This document shows positions 7,756-13,862 of a stretch of DNA of 16,374 nucleotides, piece after piece; the stretch's first letter is position 1; the number at the start of each line of letters is the position of its first letter. The translations under genes were made by a program, and so were the position numbers. Origin of the DNA: an uncultured Bacteroidales bacterium (lineage in GTDB: Bacteria > Bacteroidota > Bacteroidia > Bacteroidales > UBA932); contig CAKUSF010000040.1 of NCBI GenBank assembly GCA_934678915.1, positions 1 to 16,374 of the forward strand, read 5' to 3'. The notes under the pieces are model-generated. The model saw only the letters and a program-made list of their open reading frames with translations, searched no databases and was not told the origin of the DNA.

Positions 7756-9285
7756 TCAGAAAAAAAACCGCAATTCCGTATAATCGTACATTCCCGGCAG
7801 GAGTCTGCCATCTACACAGATAAAAGGTGTTTCCGTTATTCGCTTGGTCTTGGCGAAACGGCTATGCCGAAGCGCCATGCGTTCATATTCAGCATTGACT
7901 TTCCACCCTCGCGGCACTTCCATTGACGAATACCATCGATCAAGCACCGCATGCATATCACTGTCCGCCATGTTAGCATCATATTCCTCAAGGATCCAAC
8001 TTGCCGCGTTGACCCCAGACTGATCATACACCGCGAAAACAACATCTATCCGGACGTTCTCCAATGCGCTCAATTCTTTTACAAGTTCCTGACAGTGCGG
8101 GCAATATGGGTTAAGAGCCACCAAGAGCCAATGTTCATATTCACGTAATCCGTTGTTGACTGTCGGGAAGTTTAATTCTTCACGTGAAACGAGCCTGCGC
8201 TCCGAATTAAGAAGATTCATAAAGAGAGCCTGGTCGGAAAGAATGATTTCTTCTTTGCGTCTGAGTCTTTTATACGTATAACGATCCAAGGAATTGTTCC
8301 TTAGGATGGTAATCATAAACAAAACAAAGATGCAACCAAATGCGAAACACAGAATATAGCCTACATTAATGTCCAAAGGGAGGCTGGCAGCCATAAGCAG
8401 CAGCAAGAATTCCATGGCCAACAGAAAATCCACCAACAGACAATAGACACAGAACGTACGATTTTTGAGCTGAAAAAATAGCGAATAGGCGACAATAGGC
8501 AAAGTCAGGCAAGATATATAGAGGAAAGAAGGAAAGACAGTTGCGTCACGAATCGTCAAGGAAAGGATGAACTCGACAAGAAAATATGTCAAAGCCAGAT
8601 CTCCGAGAGGCACCAGTCCGAACAACTTGGAATCCTCATTGTCAGTAACAGTCCGGCATCCATGCGAACCTACAATGTCACACAATCCTTTACCGGCATC
8701 CGTCCCGAAAAATTCTTTAAATACTATGGATGAAGAAACAGCAAGACCGCAAAACAGACATAGACGTAGCAAGAACGTTGAAAGAGAGATTGTGTTAATG
8801 AATATCAGTGCTAAAAGGGACACGAACATCAAAGTTTTAAGGCCATTATCTCCCAAATCCCATATTACGTTTCTAAAATAGCATCCCACATTGCACCGCA
8901 CCTTCTTGTCTGAAGCATATCCATCTGTCTGAATAACATAGAGCGGAAGATGTGTCTCTATCTTCCTTAGAGGCACATCAGTTTTGACTTTCCCATCATA
9001 AAGCGTCAAAGTGTCCGTGCAGTGCTCGGAAACAAATCTCAGCGGATTGGGCTCGTAGGGTACAAACAAAATCTTACCATTCAAGTCCACGCTGGTGCAA
9101 TCCTCCAAAGAACAGACCTCATGGTTGACACCTATTTCGTCAAGGACGTCACTGACACACCGCATGCTGTTCTGCATAGGGTGCTTCCGATAGGCTGTCT
9201 GAATAGCGTGCTTGTCGGCAACAAATCCGTTGTCAACTGAAAATATGTGCACTACCTTTACAAACTCACTCGTGCTCATATTCAT
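7756..9285 (-). CDS. VKOR-thioredoxin fusion (disulfide bond formation), with N-terminal C39-like region
   Basis: A 509-residue membrane protein that should make disulfides in the envelope. Residues about 25-125 look like a degenerate, non-catalytic C39-peptidase-type domain (weak similarity of pattern, no Cys-His-Asp triad). Residues about 148-330 are a vitamin K epoxide reductase (VKOR/VcVKOR-like) domain of about five helices. Its loop cysteines are Cys202 and Cys210 (LCDIVGSHGC) followed by the GLVPLG motif, and its quinone-side CxxC is Cys279-Cys282 (FCVYC). The C-terminal thioredoxin-like domain carries CPHC (395-398) and a cis-proline at TP (487). Its ATG overlaps the stop of the third GLPGLI gene (ATGA), so it belongs to that operon, and the PCAT gene starts 33 bases after its end. 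Since precursors and GLPGLI proteins carry conserved cysteines, they are its likely clients (inference). Confidence 0.92.
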   Translation of the reverse strand: MNMSTSEFVKVVHIFSVDNGFVADKHAIQTAYRKHPMQNSMRCVSDVLDEIGVNHEVCSLEDCTSVDLNGKILFVPYEPNPLRFVSEHCTDTLTLYDGKVKTDVPLRKIETHLPLYVIQTDGYASDKKVRCNVGCYFRNVIWDLGDNGLKTLMFVSLLALIFINTISLSTFLLRLCLFCGLAVSSSIVFKEFFGTDAGKGLCDIVGSHGCRTVTDNEDSKLFGLVPLGDLALTYFLVEFILSLTIRDATVFPSFLYISCLTLPIVAYSLFFQLKNRTFCVYCLLVDFLLAMEFLLLLMAASLPLDINVGYILCFAFGCIFVLFMITILRNNSLDRYTYKRLRRKEEIILSDQALFMNLLNSERRLVSREELNFPTVNNGLREYEHWLLVALNPYCPHCQELVKELSALENVRIDVVFAVYDQSGVNAASWILEEYDANMADSDMHAVLDRWYSSMEVPRGWKVNAEYERMALRHSRFAKTKRITETPFICVDGRLLPGMYDYTELRFFF

Positions 9286-10238
9286 TCCCGTTCCATCGGG
9301 TAATGGGGACTTGTGTAATTCTCTGGGGTGAAGATTTTGTAGCCCAGTTCCTCTGGAATACCTTTAAGACCATTATGAGTACCAATCATGTAATCATGTT
9401 CATGCCAACTATTCATAATAGGGCAATCAAAACGTTTCTTTTCGACCGAACGGAATTTATCTCGGGGTAATTTCTTGACTGTGATAGAGGTCACCACATC
9501 TATGTCCTCCTTGGCGTTCTTGATGGACACAGCAGTAAATGAATAGTAACGCTCGCTGTCCTCGGCTTTCAGTATCAGCCCCGGAAGGCCGGAAAATTTC
9601 CAGAATCCGCAATCCACAGGGATATCCGATGTGAACCAGACGGTCCAATGGCGGCCACAATAATCCGTGTCGGCACGTTGGCACAGATAGCCGCTCACTG
9701 TCATTGTGTCAGCAGACATCGTCCAAACGAACGAAGGTTGCGATTCATCATACTGGATAGCATAATGTGGCAACATCGGCAAGGCATGGAGGTTAGATAC
9801 CATACGAGAAGCCAGATTACGATAAACGAACCAGTTTATCAGTTCATAATACCCCTCTGGTCGTCTATAGTTCTTTGATTGGTCTTCTGGCACCGTGTTG
9901 CACATCGAGCCCATCCAATAATAATGGCCGTTGCTCAACATATAGTTCTTGCCGAGCAGTGTCCTGACACGATCCATCCCCCTCTTACCCGACAGGGAGT
10001 CGAGGAGGATGTCCGCATCGTAATCAACCCGCAGATAGGAGCGGTCAAGTCTTTTTGTCTTGCTGAGATTCCAGATTGCATACTCTGGGTATGGATCACG
10101 ATAGACACCTTCGTACAAAGAGAACCTACCATCCCAATTGGTCAGAGCCTCCTCAAGTGTAAATTTACGCCACCTCTGAGCCTCCGCAAATGATGACATC
10201 ATTAACAATGTCAAAACAACAAGACAAAAGCGTTTCAT
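9282..10238 (-). CDS. GLPGLI-family secreted protein, copy 3
   Basis: A 318-residue secreted protein with a signal peptide (MKRFCLVVLTLLMMSSFAEA, cleavage before QRW). The family-defining GLPGLIL is at 217-223, preceded by the usual block of aromatic strand and Pro (HWTVWFTSDIPVDCGFWKFS) and followed by YYSFTAVSI. GLPGLI proteins are common in Bacteroidetes and have no established function. This copy lies 9 bases after precursor 3 and overlaps the VKOR-thioredoxin gene by 4 bases. Cysteines in YLCQ and VDCG are shared with copies 1 and 2, while a Cys in DYCGRH is unique to this copy. The middle section (RRPEGYYELINWFVYRN) matches copy 1 and the C-terminus (GYKIFTPENYTSPHYPMERE) matches copy 2, a mosaic pattern suggesting recombination between copies. 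Confidence 0.92.
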   Translation of the reverse strand: MKRFCLVVLTLLMMSSFAEAQRWRKFTLEEALTNWDGRFSLYEGVYRDPYPEYAIWNLSKTKRLDRSYLRVDYDADILLDSLSGKRGMDRVRTLLGKNYMLSNGHYYWMGSMCNTVPEDQSKNYRRPEGYYELINWFVYRNLASRMVSNLHALPMLPHYAIQYDESQPSFVWTMSADTMTVSGYLCQRADTDYCGRHWTVWFTSDIPVDCGFWKFSGLPGLILKAEDSERYYSFTAVSIKNAKEDIDVVTSITVKKLPRDKFRSVEKKRFDCPIMNSWHEHDYMIGTHNGLKGIPEELGYKIFTPENYTSPHYPMERE

Positions 10239-10247
10239 AGAAATCAG

Positions 10248-10460
10248 TTAATTAGCACGTGTACAGTTGACTTGGTTCGCGCCATACTTCTTGTGCATGT
10301 AGTCAGCTGCATCGACTGCAGTTGCGGCTTCTACAACTTCTGAATCTCCTTCAAGAATCACATCACACTCGGTCTGTATTACATTCCTTACAGCCAAACA
10401 AACCCAACTTTCGCCACCTCTGATCTGCGACATCTGTGACTTTGACAATACTCTTTTCAT
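10248..10460 (-). CDS. Double-glycine-leader peptide precursor 3
   Basis: A 70-residue precursor. Residues 1-16 (MKRVLSKSQMSQIRGG) form a canonical GG leader with hydrophobic residues at -12 (Leu5), -7 (Met10) and -4 (Ile13) and Gly-Gly at -2/-1, as C39 peptidases require. The predicted 54-residue product is acidic and has cysteines at 21, 32 and 66 in the pattern W-V-C, TECDVILEG, then AADYMHKKYG and QVNCT. These positions are conserved in precursors 1 and 2. The leader resembles the GG-Bacteroidales natural-product precursor type, but the mature region matches no peptide family I can name. It is the first gene of the operon that also encodes GLPGLI copy 3, the VKOR-thioredoxin protein and the exporter, and has its own activator-type promoter about 110 bases upstream. 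Function (toxin, signal, surface protein) is unknown. Confidence 0.9.
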   Translation of the reverse strand: MKRVLSKSQMSQIRGGESWVCLAVRNVIQTECDVILEGDSEVVEAATAVDAADYMHKKYGANQVNCTRAN

Positions 10461-10569
10461 GGTAATTAAAATTTGTTAATCAGTTCAACTTTATCATTTG
10501 CGTACAACCTCACCTTCTTCCGCGGCCTAAGATATCAAAAAGAAGACGGAATCGCGCAAACGACCACTG

Positions 10570-10577
10570 CAAATATA
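10570..10577 (-). promoter_or_regulatory. -7 box of the cassette 3 / export operon promoter
   Basis: TATATTTG on the minus strand, preceded by ACGTTA. There is no TTTG at -33 distance. The predicted 5' untranslated region to the precursor 3 ATG is about 100 bases and closely resembles the one in front of precursor 1. Confidence 0.75.
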
Positions 10578-10620
10578 TAACGTCCAATTGACAATTCACT
10601 CATAAACACGAGAATCACGT

Positions 10621-10797
10621 CTTACAAAGCCACCTCCTTGACATCAGTGTAAATAATCAAATATTAACACACTACATCACAACATCAAAACCTGTGTAAG
10701 ATTGGATTCTTACACTGTAAGACCAGACAAGAAGAAAGTGTCGCCTGACAACGGCCAAAGGCACTTTCACGTCAAATCCGGAAACGGATCCTGTAAG
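10621..10797 (-). promoter_or_regulatory. Upstream activating region of cassette 3 (TGTAAG elements)
   Basis: Measured from the -7 centre: CTTACA (10621-10626) at 50 bp, TGTAA (10648-10652) at 76.5, TACATC (10673-10678) at 102, palindrome GTGTAAGA-N6-TCTTACAC (10694-10715) at 131 with a further TGTAAGA directly adjoining (10716-10722), and TGTAAG (10792-10797) at 221. The arrangement matches the regions at 1830-2005 and 13448-13622. Confidence 0.75.
10734..10768 (-). terminator. Hairpin after GLPGLI copy 2, inside the upstream region of cassette 3
   Basis: GAAAGTG (10734-10740) pairs with CACTTTC (10762-10768), with partial inner pairing. On the minus strand the stem is followed by TTCTTCTT. 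It could end the cassette 1-2 transcript about 80 bases after the GLPGLI copy 2 stop. A homologous but better-formed hairpin sits at the same distance from the cassette 1 promoter, so a regulatory role is also possible. Confidence 0.4.
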
Positions 10798-10824
10798 ATA
10801 AAAATCAAACGTAATTCAGGATCC
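10786..10824. repeat. Inverted repeat GGATCCTG / CAGGATCC downstream of GLPGLI copy 2
   Basis: Two perfect 8-base arms (10786-10793 and 10817-10824) flank an A-rich 23-base spacer containing the outermost TGTAAG element. The flanking sequence CC-GTAAGAT-AAAATCAA is partly conserved near 13616-13632, in the homologous region upstream of cassette 1. Significance unknown. Confidence 0.4.
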
Positions 10825-10846
10825 AGACCTATCCGCGCGCTCATAT

Positions 10847-11806
10847 TCATTCTCGTTCCATCGGGTAATGTGGACTTGTGTAATTCTCCGGTGTAAAGAT
10901 TTTGTAGCCAAGTTCCTTTGGAATGCCTTTAAGGCCAGTATGAGAACCAATCATGTAATCATTTTCATGCCAACTATTCATAATAGGGCAATCAAAACGA
11001 CTTTTTTCCACCAAACGGAATTTATCTCGTGGTAATTTCTTGACAGTGATAGAAGTAATGACGTCTATGTCCTCCTTTACATTCTTAATGGACGCAGCAG
11101 TAAATGAATAGTAACGCTCGCTGTCCTCGGCTTTCAATATCAGCCCAGGAAGGCCGGAAAATTTCCAGAAGCCGCAATCCACCGGAATCTCCGGTGTGAA
11201 CCAGACTGTCCAGTGGCGACCACGGTAATCTGTGTCGGCACGTTGGCACAGATAGCCGCTCACTGTCATCGTGTCAGCGGACATTTTCCAGACGAACGAT
11301 GGCTGCGGCTCATCATACTGAATGGCATAGTCCAGCAGCATTGGTAAGGCATGAAGGTTTTGTACTGAACGGGATGTAAGATTACGATAAACGAACCAGT
11401 TCATCAGTGGTGTGAAACAACCTTGCGGATCACAATAATTATCTGTTTCTTCCGATGGAACTGTCTGGCGCATTGAATAAGACCAAAAGCCATGGCTATC
11501 ACTCAGCATATAGTTCTTACCGACAAGCGTTCTGACCCAGTCCATCCCCCTCTTACCCGACAAGGAGTCGAGGAGGATGTCCGCGTCATAATAGATTCGC
11601 AGATAAGAACGATCCAGCCTTTTTGTCTTGTTGAAATGCCATGGTGCATACTCCGGATACGGGTCACGATAAACACCCTCGTACAGAGAAAACCTATCAT
11701 CCAAGTTAGTCAGTGCCTCATCAAGCGTCCATGTCCGCCACCTCTGCCCATCAGCCAATAATGACATCGCGAATAATGTTACGACAAAAAGACATAAGCG
11801 CCTCAT
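10847..11806 (-). CDS. GLPGLI-family secreted protein, copy 2
   Basis: 319 residues from the ATG at 11806. A frame starting two codons earlier (11812, Met-Val-Met) is possible, but the paralogues begin at the Met-Arg/Lys-Arg equivalent. Signal peptide MRRLCLFVVTLFAMSLLADG, then QRWRTWTLDEAL. GLPGLIL lies at about 218-224, with the same flanking blocks as the other copies (RHWTVWFTPEIPVDCGFWKFS before, YYSFTAASI after). The internal section around residues 105-145 (SHGFWSYSMRQTVP...CDPQGCFTPLMN) is different from copies 1 and 3, so this is the divergent member there, while its C-terminus is nearly identical to copy 3. It pairs with precursor 2 and is followed by a hairpin. Function unknown for the family. 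Confidence 0.92.
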   Translation of the reverse strand: MRRLCLFVVTLFAMSLLADGQRWRTWTLDEALTNLDDRFSLYEGVYRDPYPEYAPWHFNKTKRLDRSYLRIYYDADILLDSLSGKRGMDWVRTLVGKNYMLSDSHGFWSYSMRQTVPSEETDNYCDPQGCFTPLMNWFVYRNLTSRSVQNLHALPMLLDYAIQYDEPQPSFVWKMSADTMTVSGYLCQRADTDYRGRHWTVWFTPEIPVDCGFWKFSGLPGLILKAEDSERYYSFTAASIKNVKEDIDVITSITVKKLPRDKFRLVEKSRFDCPIMNSWHENDYMIGSHTGLKGIPKELGYKIFTPENYTSPHYPMERE

Positions 11807-11819
11807 AACCATAGATCTT

Positions 11820-12035
11820 TTAAGCCTTGGTACAATTCACTTGGCTTACTCCGTATTTATCATGCATATAGTCAGCAGCAACCACAGCCGTCTCTGCCAT
11901 AACAATCTCCGTTGGCCCTTCGAGAATTACATCGCATTCTGTCTCGGTTTTGCTCTGAACAGCCTTACACAGCCATGCCGTTGGTGCTCCGCCCTTTATC
12001 AAGGACATCTGAGATTTTGATAATACATTTTTCAT
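11820..12035 (-). CDS. Double-glycine-leader peptide precursor 2
   Basis: A 71-residue precursor. The leader is MKNVLSKSQMSLIKGG (residues 1-16), with Leu/Met/Ile at -12/-7/-4. The predicted 55-residue product begins APTAWLCKAVQ, has cysteines at 23, 34 and 68, and keeps the family blocks TECDVILEG, AADYMHDKYG and QVNCTKA. It is the only precursor without its own promoter: the 71-base gap to GLPGLI copy 1 retains only the last part of the conserved 5' untranslated region, so it must be co-transcribed with cassette 1. It differs from precursors 1 and 3 mainly just after the leader and in the middle acidic stretch. Confidence 0.9.
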   Translation of the reverse strand: MKNVLSKSQMSLIKGGAPTAWLCKAVQSKTETECDVILEGPTEIVMAETAVVAADYMHDKYGVSQVNCTKA

Positions 12036-12106
12036 GTGTAATTAAAATTTGTTAATTTAGTTCAACTTTATCATTTGCGTACAACCACATCTTCTTCCGC
12101 TCATAT
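12036..12106 (-). other. Short cassette 1-2 junction lacking a promoter
   Basis: The 71 bases keep the leader sequence found upstream of precursors 1 and 3 (the stretch reading AAATGATAAAGTTGAAC on the minus strand), then jump at a CCGC directly into the GLPGLI 3' end (TCATATTCATTC on the plus strand). About 325 bases of promoter and activating region present at the cassette 2-3 junction are missing here. Confidence 0.7.
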
Positions 12107-13066
12107 TCATTCCCGTTCCATCGGGTAATGAAGAGAGGTGTAGTTTTCAGGGGTAAATACAGTATGATATAACGACTCATCAATGCCTTTCATGCCAAGA
12201 TGGGTTCCAATCATGTAACCGTTCTTATGCCAACTATTTTGAATTGGGTTATCAAAGCGGTTCTTCTCCATCAAACGAAATTTGTCTCGGGGTAATTTCT
12301 TGACAGTGATTGATGTAATCACGTCTATGTCCTCCTTGACGTTTTTTATGGACACAGCAGTGAATGAATAGTAATGCTCACTATCCTCGGCTTTCAGTAT
12401 CAGGCCAGGAAGGCCGGAAAATTTCCAGAAGCCGCAATCCACCGGAATCTCCGGTGTGAACCAAACTGTCCAGTGGCGGCCACGGTAATCTGTGTCGGCA
12501 CGTTGGCACAAATAGCCGCTTACTGTCATCGTGTCAACAGACATTTTCCAGACGAACGTTGGCTGCGGCTCATCATACTGGATGGCATAGTCTGACTGCA
12601 TTGGTAAGGCATGAAGATTCAGCACTGTACGAGAAGTTAAATTACGATAAACAAACCAGTTTATCAGTTCATAATACCCCTCTGGCCGCCTATAGTTCTG
12701 TGATTGGCCTTCCAACACTGTGTTGCACATCGAGCCCAACCAATAACAATGACCGTTGCTCAACATATAGTTTTTACCGAGAAGTGTCCTGACACGATCC
12801 ATCCCCCTCTTTCCCGACAAGGAGTCGAGGAGGATGTCCGCGTCATAATCCACCCGCAGATAGGAGCGGTCTAGTCTTTTTGTCTTGCTGAAATGCCATC
12901 GTCCATAAGTCGGATAAGGATCGCGATAAACACCTTTGTACAAAGAGAACATCGTACCTCCTTTATAAGCAAGAGCCTCATCAAGTGTCCACTCTCGCCA
13001 TGTCTGAGCTGACATCTCAAAAACCGATGCCAACAATGCCACAAGAACAAGACAAAAGCGTTTCAT
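12107..13066 (-). CDS. GLPGLI-family secreted protein, copy 1
   Basis: 319 residues with signal peptide MKRFCLVLVALLASVFEMSA (cleavage before QTW). GLPGLIL is at 218-224 within the conserved RHWTVWFTPEIPVDCGFWKFS block. Most of the protein is very close to copies 2 and 3, but the C-terminal segment (FDNPIQNSW, then GIDESLYHTVFTPENYTSLHYPMERE) is distinct and replaces the FDCPIMN cysteine with Asn. Its central part (RRPEGYYELINWFVYRN) matches copy 3. It begins 9 bases after precursor 1, the same spacing as in cassette 3. The strict one-to-one pairing with a precursor suggests a dedicated partner role, for example surface display, maturation or self-protection, none of which the sequence decides. 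Confidence 0.92.
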   Translation of the reverse strand: MKRFCLVLVALLASVFEMSAQTWREWTLDEALAYKGGTMFSLYKGVYRDPYPTYGRWHFSKTKRLDRSYLRVDYDADILLDSLSGKRGMDRVRTLLGKNYMLSNGHCYWLGSMCNTVLEGQSQNYRRPEGYYELINWFVYRNLTSRTVLNLHALPMQSDYAIQYDEPQPTFVWKMSVDTMTVSGYLCQRADTDYRGRHWTVWFTPEIPVDCGFWKFSGLPGLILKAEDSEHYYSFTAVSIKNVKEDIDVITSITVKKLPRDKFRLMEKNRFDNPIQNSWHKNGYMIGTHLGMKGIDESLYHTVFTPENYTSLHYPMERE

Positions 13067-13075
13067 AAGTTGTAT

Positions 13076-13285
13076 TTAGAGACTAGTACAATTGATTTGG
13101 TTTGCTCCGTACTTCTCGTGAAGCATATCCGCAGCTTCTATCGCGGACGATGCCTCTATATCCACTTCTGGGCCTTCTAATATAATGTCACACTCTGTTT
13201 CTGTGATTTTGGTAACAACTTTGCAATGCCACCATGCTCCGCCTCTGATCTGCGACATCTGTGACTTTGATAATACATTTTTCAT
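13076..13285 (-). CDS. Double-glycine-leader peptide precursor 1
   Basis: A 69-residue precursor. Leader MKNVLSKSQMSQIRGG (1-16) is near-identical to the other two. The predicted 53-residue product starts AWWHCKVV, has cysteines at 21, 32 and 66, and the blocks TECDIILEG, EAADMLHEKYG and QINCTSL. It is the most divergent of the three cores, with conservative exchanges in the shared blocks (Val/Ile, Tyr-Met/Met-Leu), a pattern typical of a folded domain under constraint. It is the first gene of the cassette 1-2 transcript, about 110 bases downstream of a TATATTTG promoter with the full set of TGTAAG elements. Confidence 0.9.
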   Translation of the reverse strand: MKNVLSKSQMSQIRGGAWWHCKVVTKITETECDIILEGPEVDIEASSAIEAADMLHEKYGANQINCTSL

Positions 13286-13394
13286 TGTAATTAATATTAG
13301 TTAATCAGTTCAACTTTATCATTTGCTTGTTCCCTCATCCTCTTCCGCGGTTTAAGATATCAAGATTACGACTGAATCATTCAAATGATAATCG

Positions 13395-13402
13395 CAAATA
13401 TA
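13395..13402 (-). promoter_or_regulatory. -7 box of the cassette 1 promoter
   Basis: TATATTTG on the minus strand within ACGTTTTATATTTGC, the same core as at 1779. No -33 TTTG at the normal spacing. The precursor 1 ATG lies about 110 bases downstream after an untranslated leader shared with precursor 3. Confidence 0.75.
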
Positions 13403-13447
13403 AAACGTTTAATTGATAATTCACGCATAATACTTAAAAAATTGTGT

Positions 13448-13622
13448 CTTACAAATCTGTCTTACGAATCTCACGGTAAATAATTAAGTATAAGCACGCT
13501 ACATCATAGCGTCCAAAACAGTGTAAGATTAAATTCTTACACTGTAATCTTCAACAAGTAAAAAATGCCATCTGACAAAGGTCAGTGGCATTTCATGTCG
13601 AACTCACAATAGATTCCGTAAG
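13448..13622 (-). promoter_or_regulatory. Upstream activating region of cassette 1 (TGTAAG elements)
   Basis: From the -7 centre: CTTACA (13448-13453) at 52 bp with a second CTTAC at 13461-13465, GGTAA (13475-13479) at 78.5, TACATC (13500-13505) at 104, palindrome GTGTAAGA-N6-TCTTACAC (13521-13542, arms extendable to 10 bases) at 133 followed by TGTAA, and CGTAAG (13617-13622) at 221. Confidence 0.75.
13560..13593 (-). terminator. Strong hairpin with T-run upstream of cassette 1
   Basis: AAATGCCA (13563-13570) pairs with TGGCATTT (13586-13593) and CTGAC with GTCAG, giving 13 pairs with one bulged T and an AAAG loop. On the minus strand it is followed by six T (13565-13560), so it can work as an intrinsic terminator for transcripts coming from the S4-protein operon. 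It sits about 180 bases upstream of the -7 box, the same distance as its homologue near 10750. Confidence 0.55.
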
Positions 13623-13862
13623 ATTAAAATCAACTCCCGTTCAAAATCTGAATCAATTCAGCCGGAGTGGCCTCTACCGTTTTTTAGGGAAGTGGTTAAG
13701 AAGCTGTCACTAGAGCACCCAATAAATATCAACAAGCAGCAGTGGAGCACAATCCATTGATTATAAACATAATAGCGAGTTATCTTTAGTTGAAATCAGC
13801 TAAAGACAACTCATTATTTCATTATCAATCAACCAATTATGCAGCACGGGTACAAAATACCG
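13623..13862. other. Remainder of the intergenic region between the S4 gene and the cassette 1 promoter
   Basis: Beyond the two hairpins and promoter elements listed, I see no gene here. On the minus strand a short frame at about 13630-13680 reads KTVEATPAELIQILNGS between two stops. It could be the eroded end of a lost gene but is too short to support. The part up to about 13635 is still related to the sequence just downstream of GLPGLI copy 2, which hints that another cassette may once have stood here. Confidence 0.4.
13777..13812 (-). terminator. Long hairpin downstream of the S4-domain gene
   Basis: GAGTT-A-TCTTTAG pairs with CTAAAGA-C-AACTC, with further TGA/TCA pairing close to the loop: about 16 pairs and one mismatch. 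It starts about 50 bases after the S4 gene stop, so it probably marks the 3' end of that operon. The following T content is modest on both strands. Confidence 0.5.

Larger units (their letters stand above)
9282..13285 (-). repeat. Three tandem precursor-GLPGLI cassettes
   Basis: Precursor starts lie at 13285, 12035 and 10460, giving periods of 1250 and 1575 bases. The extra 325 bases correspond to the promoter region kept only in the second junction. Similarity covers both the coding parts and the roughly 350 bases upstream of cassettes 1 and 3, so the unit of duplication included promoter, precursor and GLPGLI gene. Confidence 0.88.

Noticed and set aside
10248..13285. KYGxxQVNC in the precursor cores resembles the YGNGV-x-C box of class IIa (pediocin-like) bacteriocins.
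   Set aside because: In class IIa peptides the box is at the N-terminus of the mature peptide with a second Cys four residues later. Here it is at the C-terminus, lacks the GNG and the second Cys, so it is probably chance.
13630..13680. Short minus-strand frame KTVEATPAELIQILNGS.
   Set aside because: Only 17 codons between stops with no start; too little to call a gene or a named remnant.
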